Source of the DNA: JBFWNZ01 sp050250795
Lineage (GTDB): Bacteria > Pseudomonadota > Alphaproteobacteria > UBA8366
Assembly: GCA_050250795.1 (NCBI GenBank)
Contig: JBFWNZ010000089.1
Coordinates: 1-11,973 of the forward strand
Reading direction: 5' to 3'
Length of the DNA: 11,973 nucleotides
Shown here: positions 1 through 6,530 of the stretch, piece by piece
Layout of the letters: each line of letters starts with the position of its first letter
How positions within the stretch are numbered: position 1 is the first letter of the stretch
Made by a program: the position numbers and the translations under genes
The notes under the pieces: generated by a model
Told to the model about the DNA's origin: nothing
The model's input: only the letters and a program-made list of their open reading frames with translations
Database searches by the model: none

Positions 1-185
1 TGGAACTAGTGCCGGAGAACCGTTGTCATATAGGGCAGAGCCGTCGCGCGGAGCACGCCGCTGCGGCCTCATTCGAAACCGATACATGATGGACTTGGTG
101 CTGCGTGAAACAGACGTCGCCATATCCCACGCCGTCGCCTCAGGCCGGCTTTAGCAAATCCACTGAGGGATCGTTGGAAGCGGAC

Positions 186-665
186 ATGCTGGAGGTCGTA
201 CCGGCATTGCGCGCGTTTGCGCGGACGCTCACGCGCGATCCCACCGAAGCCGACGATCTGGTTCAGGATACGCTGGTGAAGGCATTAGGCCATCTCGACC
301 AATTCGCGCCGGGCACGAATCTGCGCGCCTGGCTGTTCACCATCGAACGCAACACCTTTTACACGACCTATCGACGAAAACGCCGCGAAACGCCGCTTCC
401 CGTGGAGGAGATGGCGACAGCCGTCTCCCATCCGAAGCAGGAGTGGACGTTGAAGATGAAGGCAGCCAACGCTGCCCTCCAGCAATTGCCCGAGGACCAG
501 AAGGAAGCGCTCGTGCTGGTGAGCGGCGCAGGCCTCAGCTACGAGGATGCTGCCGCGGTTTGCGGATGTGCGATCGGCACGATCAAGAGCCGCGTCAGCC
601 GGGCGCGCCTACGGATGTTGAGCCTGCTGGAGGTCGATTCCCACGAGGAGTTCCTCAAGGATTGA
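186..665 (+). CDS. ecfG: EcfG-type (ECF15) RNA polymerase sigma factor
   Basis: This is an extracytoplasmic-function sigma factor of the alphaproteobacterial general-stress type. It would direct core RNA polymerase to GGAAC/CGTT promoters when released from a NepR anti-sigma factor. Region 2 is seen in LRAFARTLT, then ADDLVQDTLVKAL and the TNLRAWLFTIERNTFYTTYR stretch, which is very typical of EcfG. Region 4 carries a helix-turn-helix around LSYEDAAAVCGCAIGTIKSRVSRAR. There is no long C-terminal extension, as expected for the group. I place the start at the ATG at 186 because GGAAG lies five bases upstream and the sigma fold begins immediately. An in-frame GTG at 105 would add 27 Pro/Ser-rich residues but has no clear ribosome binding site; codon use there does not rule it out. 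The gene converges with the NepR-like gene, with stops about ten bases apart. No phyR is visible and it may lie to the left. Family is near certain; the start is less so. Confidence 0.9.
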   Translation: MLEVVPALRAFARTLTRDPTEADDLVQDTLVKALGHLDQFAPGTNLRAWLFTIERNTFYTTYRRKRRETPLPVEEMATAVSHPKQEWTLKMKAANAALQQLPEDQKEALVLVSGAGLSYEDAAAVCGCAIGTIKSRVSRARLRMLSLLEVDSHEEFLKD

Positions 666-675
666 GCGGCACCGG

Positions 676-951
676 CTAGCCTGGCTTCCGCTGGGCCGCC
701 ACGGTTGGCGAAGCCCACGCGGAATGACGCTCTTGCACTGCATCAGCCAGTTCTTCCGCCAGTCCCGCAATGGCAGGCGGCATCGGTTCCTGGGCGAGCG
801 ACAGAAAGAGCCCCTCCACAAGCGAGTCCATTTCCGATTCCCCCAACGATGCGGGTTTCGCTACCCCATCCGCTCGCATCCTTGGGAACCGCTCCAGAAC
901 CCGCACGCCCCCATCGCTGCCCCCAGCTGGAACCGCTTTGTCCTTCATCAT
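676..951 (-). CDS. NepR-like small anti-sigma factor (candidate)
   Basis: This encodes a 91-residue protein with a disordered N-terminal half and an amphipathic C-terminal half. Residues 44-68 (LVEGLFLSLAQEPMPPAIAG onward) resemble the NepR core, whose usual pattern is L-x-x-[ML]-Y-x-x-[VL]-x-x-EP-[VI]-P-[DE]-RF-x-x-LL-x-x-L. E55, P56, P58, L64 and L68 fit, but the DRF triplet is replaced by PAI, so the match is divergent. NepR proteins bind and hold EcfG until phosphorylated PhyR displaces them. Location supports the role: the gene ends ten bases from the EcfG gene, in convergent orientation, and it has its own EcfG-type promoter, matching the autoregulation known for nepR loci. Two adjacent ATGs (951 and 948) could serve as start, and neither has a strong ribosome binding site. 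The alternative is an unrelated small EcfG-regulated protein. The reading frame is likely real; the NepR label is an inference. Confidence 0.55.
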   Translation of the reverse strand: MMKDKAVPAGGSDGGVRVLERFPRMRADGVAKPASLGESEMDSLVEGLFLSLAQEPMPPAIAGLAEELADAVQERHSAWASPTVAAQRKPG

Positions 952-986
952 CGTTCAAAACCCCGGCTCGCCTCAGAAAAACGCAC

Positions 987-1011
987 AACACCGCAAACCG
1001 CCGGCGGTTCC
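987..1011 (-). promoter_or_regulatory. EcfG-type promoter for the NepR-like gene
   Basis: Reading the minus strand, GGAAC (1011-1007) is followed by exactly 16 bases and then TGTT (990-987). The known EcfG consensus is GGAAC-N16/17-CGTT, so one base of the -10 differs. An A-rich run (minus strand of 1022-1030) lies just upstream of the -35, like an UP element. Transcription would begin near 980, about 30 bases before the ATG at 951. Spacing, strand and the neighbouring sigma gene all agree. Confidence 0.65.
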
Positions 1012-1099
1012 CTGCTTCCGATATTTTTTCCCGCTGGCCCGACTACGCCCGCACGCGCCAGGGCCTTACGGTCGCGGCGCTGCGGGCGCTGGGGGTCGA

Positions 1100-2305
1100 T
1101 CAGGCGCCGTAGCGCCCGACGATAGCGATGGAGCAGACGTTGGAATGCGGATGCCCGCCCAGATTGTGGGTCAGGCCCAGCACCGGCGGCTCCTTGCGCT
1201 GACGGTCGCCGGCGCGGCCGAGCATCTGGAGATACTGCTCGTACATCATCCGCAGGCCCGACGCGCCGATGGGATGGCCGAAGCATTTCAGGCCGCCATC
1301 GATCTGACACGGCACCTTGCCGTCGGAGTCGTAGAAGCCGTCCAGCACATCCTTCACCGCCTCGCCCTCAGCGGAAATGAACAGGTCCTCCATCGTCACC
1401 AACTCGGTGATGGAGAAGCAGTCATGCACCTCGATCAAGCTGAGCTGCTCGCGCGGGTTGGCGATCCCAGCCTCATCATAAGCGCGCTTAGCAGCGATCC
1501 GGGTCGTCACGAAATGCGAACCGTCCCAGGAGTTGTGCTGCGATTCCAGCCCGTTGGATGCCGAGAGCTGGAGCGCCTTGACGGCCACCAGGTCCTTCTT
1601 GCCGAGGCTCTTCGCGATCTCGGGCGTGGTGACGATGGCGCAGGCCGCGCCGTCGCTGACGCCGCAGCAGTCGTAGAGGCCCAGCGGCTCGGCCACGATG
1701 CCGGCGTTCAGCACCGCATCCTCGGTGATCTTATTGCGCAGATGCGCCTTGGGATTCTTGCTGCCGTTGTCGTGGCTCTTGACCGAGATATGCGCCATGG
1801 CGCGCTTGATCTCGCCGCGGTCGAGCCCGAAACGCGCACCGTAGGCCGAGGCGATCTGCGCAAAGGCGCCGGGCGCCGATATGTTCGCCTGATACAGGTC
1901 GTTGACCGTGCCCTTCGTGCGATACGGCAGGCCGCCATAACCGGCGTCCTTCAGCTTCTCCACGCCCAGCGCCAGCGCGATATCGGCCGCACCGGACGCG
2001 ACGGCATAGACGGCCCCGCGAAACGCCTCGGACCCGCTGGCACACAGGTTCTCGACCCGCGTCACCGGGATGTTCGGCAGCCGCAGCGCGGTCGATAGCG
2101 GGATCGCCGACTTGCCGACATGCTGCTCCTCATAGCAGGTCGACAGCCATGCGGCGTCGAGCTGCGAGGATTCGATCCCGGCGTCGCCCATCGCTTCGAG
2201 ATAGGCCTCGACCATCAGATCCTCGGCATCGGCATCCCAGCGCTCGCCGAAGCGCGAGCAGCCCATGCCCAGGATCACGACCTTGTCCTTGATTCCCTTC
2301 GGCAT
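1100..2305 (-). CDS. SCP2-type thiolase / acetyl-CoA acetyltransferase family
   Basis: This 401-residue thiolase-fold enzyme would form or cleave a carbon-carbon bond next to a CoA thioester. The nucleophile is C88 in VENLCASGSEAF. HDCF at 294-297 is the signature that SCP2-type thiolases carry in place of the NEAF motif of classical thiolases, and H344 lies in CFGHPIGASG. The classical C-terminal CxG cysteine is absent (THNLGG near 379-384), as in SCP2 thiolases, where the HDCF cysteine is thought to substitute. The active site therefore looks complete. The start is the ATG at 2305, with GGGAG eight bases upstream; a longer frame to 2344 would overlap the preceding gene. That gene stops 17 bases before this start, so the two are almost certainly co-translated. 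The pairing with an HMG-CoA-synthase/OB-fold protein recalls the archaeal thiolase-HMGCS-DUF35 complex. The substrate cannot be read from sequence. It could be degradative (thiolytic), synthetic or a retro-aldolase relative. Confidence 0.9.
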   Translation of the reverse strand: MPKGIKDKVVILGMGCSRFGERWDADAEDLMVEAYLEAMGDAGIESSQLDAAWLSTCYEEQHVGKSAIPLSTALRLPNIPVTRVENLCASGSEAFRGAVYAVASGAADIALALGVEKLKDAGYGGLPYRTKGTVNDLYQANISAPGAFAQIASAYGARFGLDRGEIKRAMAHISVKSHDNGSKNPKAHLRNKITEDAVLNAGIVAEPLGLYDCCGVSDGAACAIVTTPEIAKSLGKKDLVAVKALQLSASNGLESQHNSWDGSHFVTTRIAAKRAYDEAGIANPREQLSLIEVHDCFSITELVTMEDLFISAEGEAVKDVLDGFYDSDGKVPCQIDGGLKCFGHPIGASGLRMMYEQYLQMLGRAGDRQRKEPPVLGLTHNLGGHPHSNVCSIAIVGRYGA

Positions 2306-2321
2306 CTTCGTCTCCCGTCGC

Positions 2322-3791
2322 TCAGGCCTTGGCCGCGGCCGCATCGCCGACCGGCTTCGCCTTCCAGAAATATCGCACGAAACCGCGATTGGGATCGCGG
2401 TCCTTCACCCGCAGCACCATTTCGACACCGCCGCCCACCTGCATCAACGCGGGATCGACATCGGTGAAGTCGGCCATCAGCCGGCCGCCCTCGGCGAACT
2501 GCACCATGCCGTAATAGGCCGGCGGCTCGGGCGTATAGGTCAGATAGTCCGCCGACCAGGTGACGATCCGCCCCGGATAGGACTGGAACGGGTGGTCCTC
2601 CTGGCTGTCGACCGCGCGGCAGTTCGGATTCACGCAAATCCGCGATTTGGGAATCTGCAACGTCCCGCAGGATGTGCAGCGGCCGCCGACGAAGCCTAGC
2701 AGCATGTCGCGATGGCGATAGGCGGCGGTGTGCTTGGTCTGCCGGTCGGCCTCGGAGCGCGGGCTCTTCTCCATTTCGACCATGCCGTTGAAGGCGAGGA
2801 ATTTCTGATAGTTGGTCTCGACCGTGCCGCGTGCCAAGTGTCCGGCGACGCCGACGGCCGAGCGTCCCTCCGCCACCTTGTCCGTCGCCTGGAACAGCAG
2901 CGCGTCGCAGCCCTGGCCGAAGCCGGCCACCAGCAGGATGTCGCCGGGCTTCGCGCGTTCCAGCGCATGGACCAGCATGACCAGCGCATGCGCGGTGCCG
3001 GTATCGCCGCAGCCATCATGCAGGTTGTCCTGCACTGCCGCCTCGGGAATGCCCGCCTGCTTCGCCACGCCGGCGGCCACGCCGCGCAGGGTGCAGGGCA
3101 TGCAGAAATGCGTCACCGCCGACGGCGCAACGCCCGCCTCGTCCAGCACCGCCTTGACCACCGGCGGCACGATCTTGAGGAAGCCCTCATTGCGCACCCA
3201 GCGCTCTTCCCAGCCATAGTCGAAACGCCGGTTCTCGCCACGGTAATGGTCGACGAAATCGACGGTCGAGGACTTGCTGCCGAGTAGCTTGGCCGCACCG
3301 TCGCCCGCATCCAGCAGCAGTGCCGCCGCGCCGTCGCCGAACGCCAGTTCCTGCATGCTGGCCGCCGGTGCCACACGGCGGTCGGCCGCGACATACACGA
3401 TCGGCCCGGCGCCGCCTGCCACCGCCGACAATGCCGCGATGAGGCCGGAGGTGCCGGCCCGCTGCGACTGCGCCACATCCAGCGCCGCGCAATCCGGCCC
3501 CGCGGCGCGCAACGCCTCCGCGATCACGCCGGCGGACTGGCGGTCCTCGAAGGGAGCACTGGTGCTGGCGAAATAGATGCCGCGGATCGCCGCGGGATCG
3601 GCGTCGCCAAGACAGTCGCGCGCCGCCGCAGCCCCCAGGGTGATCGCATCCTCGTCCCAGCCGCACATCGACCGTTCCGACTTGCCCATCGACTTGAGCG
3701 CGGGGTTGCCCCAGGCATTCGCCTCGACGACGACGCGCCGGCTGAGACGAAGCCGCGGGATATAGCCGCCGAAGCGGACGATGCCGACCAT
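2322..3791 (-). CDS. HMG-CoA-synthase-like protein fused to zinc-ribbon/OB-fold (DUF35-type) domain
   Basis: This is a 489-residue two-part protein. Residues 1 to about 310 follow the archaeal HMG-CoA synthase fold, for example the opening VGIVRFGGYIPRLRL, FASTSAPFEDRQSAGVIAEA (74-93), QRAGTSGL (110-117) and the GDTGTA loop (262-267). Residues from about 355 form a DUF35-type tail. It has a zinc ribbon with C372, C375, C386 and C391, then an OB-fold with GRIVTWSADYLTYTPEPPAYYGM. The synthase active site is degenerate: aligned from memory to the archaeal enzyme, Glu becomes T77, the nucleophilic Cys becomes Q110 (codon CAG at 3464-3462), His becomes C230 and Asn becomes D263. It may serve as a scaffold or CoA-binding partner for the downstream thiolase. 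The start at 3791 has GGAGGA nine bases upstream. It lies between the SDR and thiolase genes and is probably co-transcribed with both. The fold is confident; the function is not. Confidence 0.88.
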   Translation of the reverse strand: MVGIVRFGGYIPRLRLSRRVVVEANAWGNPALKSMGKSERSMCGWDEDAITLGAAAARDCLGDADPAAIRGIYFASTSAPFEDRQSAGVIAEALRAAGPDCAALDVAQSQRAGTSGLIAALSAVAGGAGPIVYVAADRRVAPAASMQELAFGDGAAALLLDAGDGAAKLLGSKSSTVDFVDHYRGENRRFDYGWEERWVRNEGFLKIVPPVVKAVLDEAGVAPSAVTHFCMPCTLRGVAAGVAKQAGIPEAAVQDNLHDGCGDTGTAHALVMLVHALERAKPGDILLVAGFGQGCDALLFQATDKVAEGRSAVGVAGHLARGTVETNYQKFLAFNGMVEMEKSPRSEADRQTKHTAAYRHRDMLLGFVGGRCTSCGTLQIPKSRICVNPNCRAVDSQEDHPFQSYPGRIVTWSADYLTYTPEPPAYYGMVQFAEGGRLMADFTDVDPALMQVGGGVEMVLRVKDRDPNRGFVRYFWKAKPVGDAAAAKA

Positions 3792-3911
3792 GAGGCGCGA
3801 TCCTCCCTTATCTGCCGTTCCGCCGGTTGGTTAGCACGCGGGCGCCGCACCGTCGACCGCCCCGAAGCAAGGCCGCCATGCACCGGGCGAGGCCCTGACC
3901 GGGGCAGCGCC

Positions 3912-4706
3912 TCAGCCGATCTTGCTCGCCGGCCGGCCGGGGATTGTGCCCAGGATCGATTCCGAGAACGCCCCGTCGACCAGCAGGTTCTGGCCGGTAC
4001 AGTAGCCCGCATCCGAGGACAACAGCATGGCGATGGCGCCGGCGATGTCCACCGGCTGGGCCACCCGCTGCATTGGCACCATGGCGCTGCGGGCCGCCGC
4101 CAGTTCCGCATCGGCATAGACGGCCTGGGTGAGCGGCGTGTGCGCCAGCCCCGGCGACACGCTGTTGACCCGGATCCCGTCGGCGGCCCATTCCTGGGCC
4201 AACTGGCGGACCAGCATGATCAGCGCCGCCTTGCTGGCGCTGTAGGCCCCCATGCCGTGATGCGGCAGCATGCCGGACATCGAGGCCACCGCGACGAAAC
4301 CGCCGCGGCTCGCCTTGAGAGCGGGATAGGCCGCCTTGGCCAGCAGCCAGGCCGCCCGGACATTGACCGCGAACAGCCGGTCCCAGGATTCGATGTCCAG
4401 AGTGGCCATCAGCCCCGGCCCGGTAATGCCGGCATTGCTGACGACGGCATCGAGACCGCCGAAAATGCCGGTCGCCTCGCCGACCAGACGCGCCGGCACC
4501 GCCGGGTCGGCCAGATCGCCGACCGGGGTCGCCACCTCGGCTCCCAGCCGTTCCAGGTCGGATTTGAGGGCCAGTAGCTCCGGCGTCTCGCGATATTCGC
4601 AGACGGCGATGCTGGCCCGCCGCCCCTGCGCCACCGCACGCCGCGCCAGCAGCAGCGCCGTCGTTCCGCCGATCCCTGGACTGGCCCCTGTCACAAGCAC
4701 GCGCAT
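3912..4706 (-). CDS. Short-chain dehydrogenase/reductase (SDR)
   Basis: This is a 264-residue classical SDR, an NAD(P)-dependent oxidoreductase acting on a hydroxyl or keto group. The nucleotide-binding glycine motif is TGASPGIG (6-13). The NAG motif is at 91-93, the structural Asn is N115, and the catalytic residues are S142, Y155 and K159 (YSASK). IRVNSVSPGLAHTPL and the late GQNLLVDGAF segment are also typical. The stretch between the glycine motif and the second beta strand (about residues 14-38) is a few residues longer than usual. An Arg after that strand (R39) hints at NADP(H), though this is weak. The start at 4706 has a GGAGGGG ribosome binding site about nine bases upstream. It is the first gene of the minus-strand acyl-CoA cluster, with 120 bases before the HMGCS-like gene, so it may act on the same acyl-CoA or ketone substrate. 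The substrate is not predictable. Confidence 0.92.
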   Translation of the reverse strand: MRVLVTGASPGIGGTTALLLARRAVAQGRRASIAVCEYRETPELLALKSDLERLGAEVATPVGDLADPAVPARLVGEATGIFGGLDAVVSNAGITGPGLMATLDIESWDRLFAVNVRAAWLLAKAAYPALKASRGGFVAVASMSGMLPHHGMGAYSASKAALIMLVRQLAQEWAADGIRVNSVSPGLAHTPLTQAVYADAELAAARSAMVPMQRVAQPVDIAGAIAMLLSSDAGYCTGQNLLVDGAFSESILGTIPGRPASKIG

Positions 4707-4880
4707 CGCGGATTTCCCCTCCCGGCCGTCTCGCTCTTTCCGTGAAATCTAAGCCGGGATCGGCCAAAGGCGAAGCGTCTCGAATCGCCTCCCCGATTGC
4801 CCCGGATGCAGGGAAGGCCTAGGCTTCCGGCAGGACGGGCGCGCTGCACGACCCGTCGCCACAAGGGAAGGAAGCGATCC
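4707..4880. promoter_or_regulatory. Divergent intergenic region (SDR / TauD-type gene)
   Basis: These 174 bases separate the divergent SDR and dioxygenase starts, so both promoters must lie here. I see the ribosome binding sites at each end but no convincing -35/-10 pair and no GGAAC-type element on either strand. A shared regulator binding here would be the simplest way to link the two units, but no operator palindrome stands out. Confidence 0.4.
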
Positions 4881-5744
4881 ATGTCCTCCGCCGCCCTGGC
4901 CGCGGTGCCCGCGGCCTACCAGACCATTCAGGTCGACCCCATCACGCCGACCATCGGCGCCGAGATTTCCGGCGTCGATCTCGCCAACCTGTCGGACCGG
5001 CAGTTCGACGAAATCAAGCGCGCCTTCCTGACGCATCAGGTGATCTTCTTCCGCGACCAGGAGATCGACTACCGCGACCAGAAGGCCTTCGGGGAACGGT
5101 TCGGCCCGCTGCATGTCCATCCGGCGGCCCCGCACCTGCCGGACGAGCCGGCCGTGTTCGTGATCCACACGCACAAGGATTCCAAGATCAACAACGGCGA
5201 GCGCTGGCACTCCGATGTGTCGTGCGAATTGGAGCCGCCACTGGCGACGATGTTGCACATGCATATCCTGCCGCCATCGGGCGGCGACACGATGTTCGCC
5301 AGCATGTATGCGGCATACGAGGCGCTCTCGGACAAGATGCAGCGTTTCCTCTCCGGGCTGACGGGCGTCCATGAGTCGGAGCATATCTATCGCGGCCGTT
5401 ATGCCGATCGCGGCGTGAACGACGCCGGCCGGGTTTACCCGTCGGCCGAACACCCGGTCATCCGCACGCACCCGGACACGGGTCGCCCCGCGCTCTACGT
5501 CAACGAGCTGTTCACCGTCCGGATCAAGGACATGAAACCGCGGGAGAGCCGGGCCCTGCTCGATTTCCTGGCCAAGCATGTCGAAGACCCGATCTTCAGC
5601 GTGCGCTTCCGCTGGTCGCGGCATGCGGTCGCCTTCTGGGACAATCGATGCGCCCAGCACCTCGCGCTCTGGGACTATTGGCCCCATGAGCGCAAGGGCT
5701 ACCGGGTCACGGTCAAGGGCGACCGGCCCTTCTACCGTCCGTAG
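4881..5744 (+). CDS. TauD/TfdA-family Fe(II)/2-oxoglutarate-dependent dioxygenase
   Basis: This is a 287-residue member of the taurine-dioxygenase family, which hydroxylates a substrate using oxygen and 2-oxoglutarate. The iron triad is H110 and D112 (WHSDVS) with H260 (WDNRCAQHLALWDY). R271 or R275 (ERKGYRVTV) would hold the 2-oxoglutarate carboxylate. The N-terminal signature GAEISGVDLANLSD and the HQVIFFRDQ segment are typical, and length matches the family at about 280 residues. The start is the ATG at 4881 with AAGGGAAGGAAG just upstream; an earlier in-frame ATG at 4797 adds an Arg-rich stretch unlike the family. It is divergent from the SDR gene and may belong to the same catabolic theme. 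Its TAG stop abuts the stop of the next gene on the opposite strand. Taurine specificity should not be assumed, because the family includes enzymes for aryloxyacetates, sulfonates, alkyl sulfates and many others. Confidence 0.92.
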   Translation: MSSAALAAVPAAYQTIQVDPITPTIGAEISGVDLANLSDRQFDEIKRAFLTHQVIFFRDQEIDYRDQKAFGERFGPLHVHPAAPHLPDEPAVFVIHTHKDSKINNGERWHSDVSCELEPPLATMLHMHILPPSGGDTMFASMYAAYEALSDKMQRFLSGLTGVHESEHIYRGRYADRGVNDAGRVYPSAEHPVIRTHPDTGRPALYVNELFTVRIKDMKPRESRALLDFLAKHVEDPIFSVRFRWSRHAVAFWDNRCAQHLALWDYWPHERKGYRVTVKGDRPFYRP

Positions 5745-6326
5745 TCAGGGCGCGCTGCGGCGGGCATTGAGCAGGCGTATCGTGCTTGCCTGCGGGCCCA
5801 TCGGGCCGTCCGCTGCAGCGCGGACCACCTGTACGATATTCCCGACTTCCATCTGCTCGAACGCACCGTCGCCGACGACGCTGCGGCTGAAATAGAGGTC
5901 GGGGCTGCCCCGCACTTCGACGAAACCGTAATCCTCCTCGGGGAACAAGCGGATCACAACGCCCGTGTCGCTGTCGGCGGCATGGGCCTTCACGAACCCC
6001 TGGCGGACATCGTCCAACTGCTCCAATTGACGGTCCACCGCGTCGAAGACGCGGCTAACGACCGCGGCATGATCGCCCTTCGCATCGCGACGTTCCTCGG
6101 TCCCCTTGGCGACGACCTTGTTGCGGCCCGGAACCTCGATCTCCACGGCGATCCCGAGCGGCAACTTACCGCTCTCCGTACTGCGATGGGGCACCTCGAC
6201 CACCACTCGGCAGCCGAGTATGCCGGTGTGCCGGCGTTCCAGCCGTGCCACGCGGGCCCGGATCAACCCTTCGAGATAGGCGGAACTGTCCATGTCCTTG
6301 AAGGCGATCTGCAGCGGCTTTTCCAT
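5745..6326 (-). CDS. HPF/RaiA ribosome-hibernation domain fused to a cold-shock domain
   Basis: This 193-residue protein has two parts. Residues 1 to about 110 match the S30AE (HPF/RaiA/YfiA) fold, with QIAFKDMD, the helix IRARVARLERR and the second helix AVVSRVFDAVDRQLEQLDD. Residues 121 to about 187 form a cold-shock-like beta barrel (TGVVIRLFPEEDYGFVEVRG, then VGNIVQVV). In cold-shock proteins RNP1 reads KGFGF; here it is EDYGF (131-135). The usual VFVH of RNP2 is replaced by LYFS (144-147). Basic and aromatic RNA-binding residues are thus reduced. HPF proteins bind the 30S A-site region in stressed or stationary cells, so this one would act on ribosomes in the cytoplasm, with the barrel perhaps contacting RNA. 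I favour the ATG at 6326 because GGAGG sits eight bases upstream; the ATG at 6332 has only three bases of spacing. Its stop abuts that of the dioxygenase gene. No EcfG-type promoter was found. Confidence 0.85.
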   Translation of the reverse strand: MEKPLQIAFKDMDSSAYLEGLIRARVARLERRHTGILGCRVVVEVPHRSTESGKLPLGIAVEIEVPGRNKVVAKGTEERRDAKGDHAAVVSRVFDAVDRQLEQLDDVRQGFVKAHAADSDTGVVIRLFPEEDYGFVEVRGSPDLYFSRSVVGDGAFEQMEVGNIVQVVRAAADGPMGPQASTIRLLNARRSAP

Positions 6327-6362
6327 AGGCATCGTCCTCCATGCCAACAGGTTGACGAGAGG

Positions 6363-6393
6363 CCGGCGCCGCTGCACGGCGACAGGGCGCCGG
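6363..6393 (-). promoter_or_regulatory. Hairpin in the leader of the HPF/cold-shock gene
   Basis: An 8-bp perfect stem (CCGGCGCC 6363-6370 with GGCGCCGG 6386-6393) encloses 15 bases. On the minus strand it lies about 20 bases before the GGAGG of the HPF/cold-shock gene. CTG/CAG can extend pairing into the loop with one bulge. On the plus strand it is followed by TCTTTCTT and resembles a terminator, but no plus-strand gene ends nearby. It could be a translation-control element or a chance GC-rich pairing. Confidence 0.35.
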
Positions 6394-6449
6394 TCTTTCT
6401 TAGATGGGGTGCCGCCGCCGCGATTCCCATCCCCTGCCGCACCCTTCGC

Positions 6450-6474
6450 GGAACATTCCGCCAGCGTCCGCGTT
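6450..6474 (+). promoter_or_regulatory. Perfect EcfG-type promoter for the DUF3309 gene
   Basis: GGAAC (6450-6454) is followed by exactly 16 bases and then CGTT (6471-6474), a perfect match to the EcfG consensus GGAAC-N16/17-CGTT. It lies on the same strand as the DUF3309 gene. Transcription would start near 6481, leaving a leader of about 50 bases before the ATG at 6531. Confidence 0.75.
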
Positions 6475-6530
6475 GTTTCGGATGCGCGACGCCGGCCCGC
6501 GACCGCCGCGCCGAAGCGAAAGGAAATCCG

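Noticed and set aside
929..955. GGAAC with a downstream CGTT on the plus strand
   Set aside because: Spacing is 18 bases rather than 16-17, it lies inside the NepR-like gene, and no plus-strand gene follows.
1021..1065. Possible terminator after the thiolase gene
   Set aside because: The CTGGC/GCCAG stem is short, and on the coding strand it is followed by an A run rather than T; the A/T run fits better as an upstream element of the NepR-like promoter.
1021..1112. Protein-like plus-strand tail (WPDYARTRQGLTVAALRALG) in the thiolase/NepR-like gap
   Set aside because: It reads plausibly for about 25 codons, but the upstream part runs antisense through the NepR-like gene and I recognise no family; at most a gene remnant, not supportable.
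770..2098. Long plus-strand open frame opposite the thiolase gene
   Set aside because: It is antisense to an unmistakable thiolase, has no recognisable domain, and spans an intergenic promoter; long shadow frames are common at this GC content.
3817..3821. GGAAC on the minus strand just before the HMGCS-like gene
   Set aside because: No NGTT at 16-17 bases; the position corresponding to the -10 falls next to the ribosome binding site.
3808..4767. 319-codon minus-strand frame overlapping the SDR gene
   Set aside because: The overlapping alternative frame carries all SDR motifs; this one is Gly/Arg/Ala-rich noise from a frame shift of the same DNA.
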